From the NCBI GenBank assembly GCA_032622095.1, contig CP136068.1, forward strand, positions 156,947,151 to 157,011,150: a DNA stretch of 64,000 nt, read 5' to 3'. This stretch comes from Siphonodentalium dalli. Its lineage: Eukaryota > Mollusca > Scaphopoda > Gadilida > Siphonodentaliidae. Of this stretch, positions 63,949 through 64,000 are shown in pieces. The position numbers and the translations under genes were made by a program. Each line of letters starts with the position of its first letter. Within the stretch, counting starts at the first letter, position 1. The notes below the pieces were generated by a model. It worked only from the letters and a program-made list of their open reading frames with translations. It ran no database searches and was not told the origin of the DNA.

Positions 63949-64000
63949 TTAACCAATCTCAAAACAGATATATTAACTTATTTAATTTTTTTTAGCATAT

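Overview
The window is nuclear DNA of an animal: replication-dependent histone genes with 3' stem-loops, a split gene with GT-AG introns, and dense transposon debris. The histone H1 composition, the CR1/jockey-like LINE and the many short TTAA-, TA- and 8-bp-TSD elements suggest a marine lophotrochozoan, most likely a mollusc. That assignment is inference; no species marker is present.

Region 1 (1-12453) is the end of a histone tandem array. The repeat unit (about 5.1-5.2 kb) carries only histone H3 and histone H1, both on the minus strand. Each gene ends in the metazoan histone stem-loop and is followed by a G11-G13 run. There are three H3 genes encoding identical proteins and two H1 genes. 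The H1 gene of the middle unit has been deleted, leaving an orphan stem-loop. The last H1 lies at the array edge and has lost the upstream H1 box.

Region 2 (12454-27437) holds no convincing host gene. It contains a 1.1-kb TIR element, a long perfect hairpin, a tandem duplication, a broken CR1/jockey-like LINE on the minus strand (20415-23480), three TIR elements nested inside one another (23485-25824) and two more MITE-like elements.

Region 3 (27438-61894) is one plus-strand gene, the centriolar protein POC5. I could reconstruct eleven coding exons with consistent phases and consensus splice sites (1545 nt, 514 residues). The start, the centrin-binding repeats, the MKKAFMRGVCALNLEAM block and the terminal IKVVD match vertebrate POC5. 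The 33 kb of introns are packed with transposons: five hAT-like elements with 8-bp duplications, piggyBac-like MITEs at TTAA, Tc1/mariner-like palindromic MITEs at TA, a PIF/Harbinger-like MITE with a TTA duplication, Helitron-like DNA, a piggyBac transposase relic and a YqaJ nuclease relic.

The most unusual signal is that POC5 exon edges have repeatedly seeded tandem repeats. The exon 4 acceptor is tied to a 51-bp array. The exon 7 acceptor and donor are each duplicated. The exon 8 acceptor is copied in ten exact 63-bp units next to the exon and in two diverged arrays upstream. The exon 9 donor side has grown a ladder of 24-nt in-frame microexon candidates. Exon 8 also sits between two inverted 1.2-kb transposon copies. 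Together these form a natural collection of decoy, poison and cassette splice sites in a single gene.

After 61894 the window holds only further MITEs and hairpin repeats.
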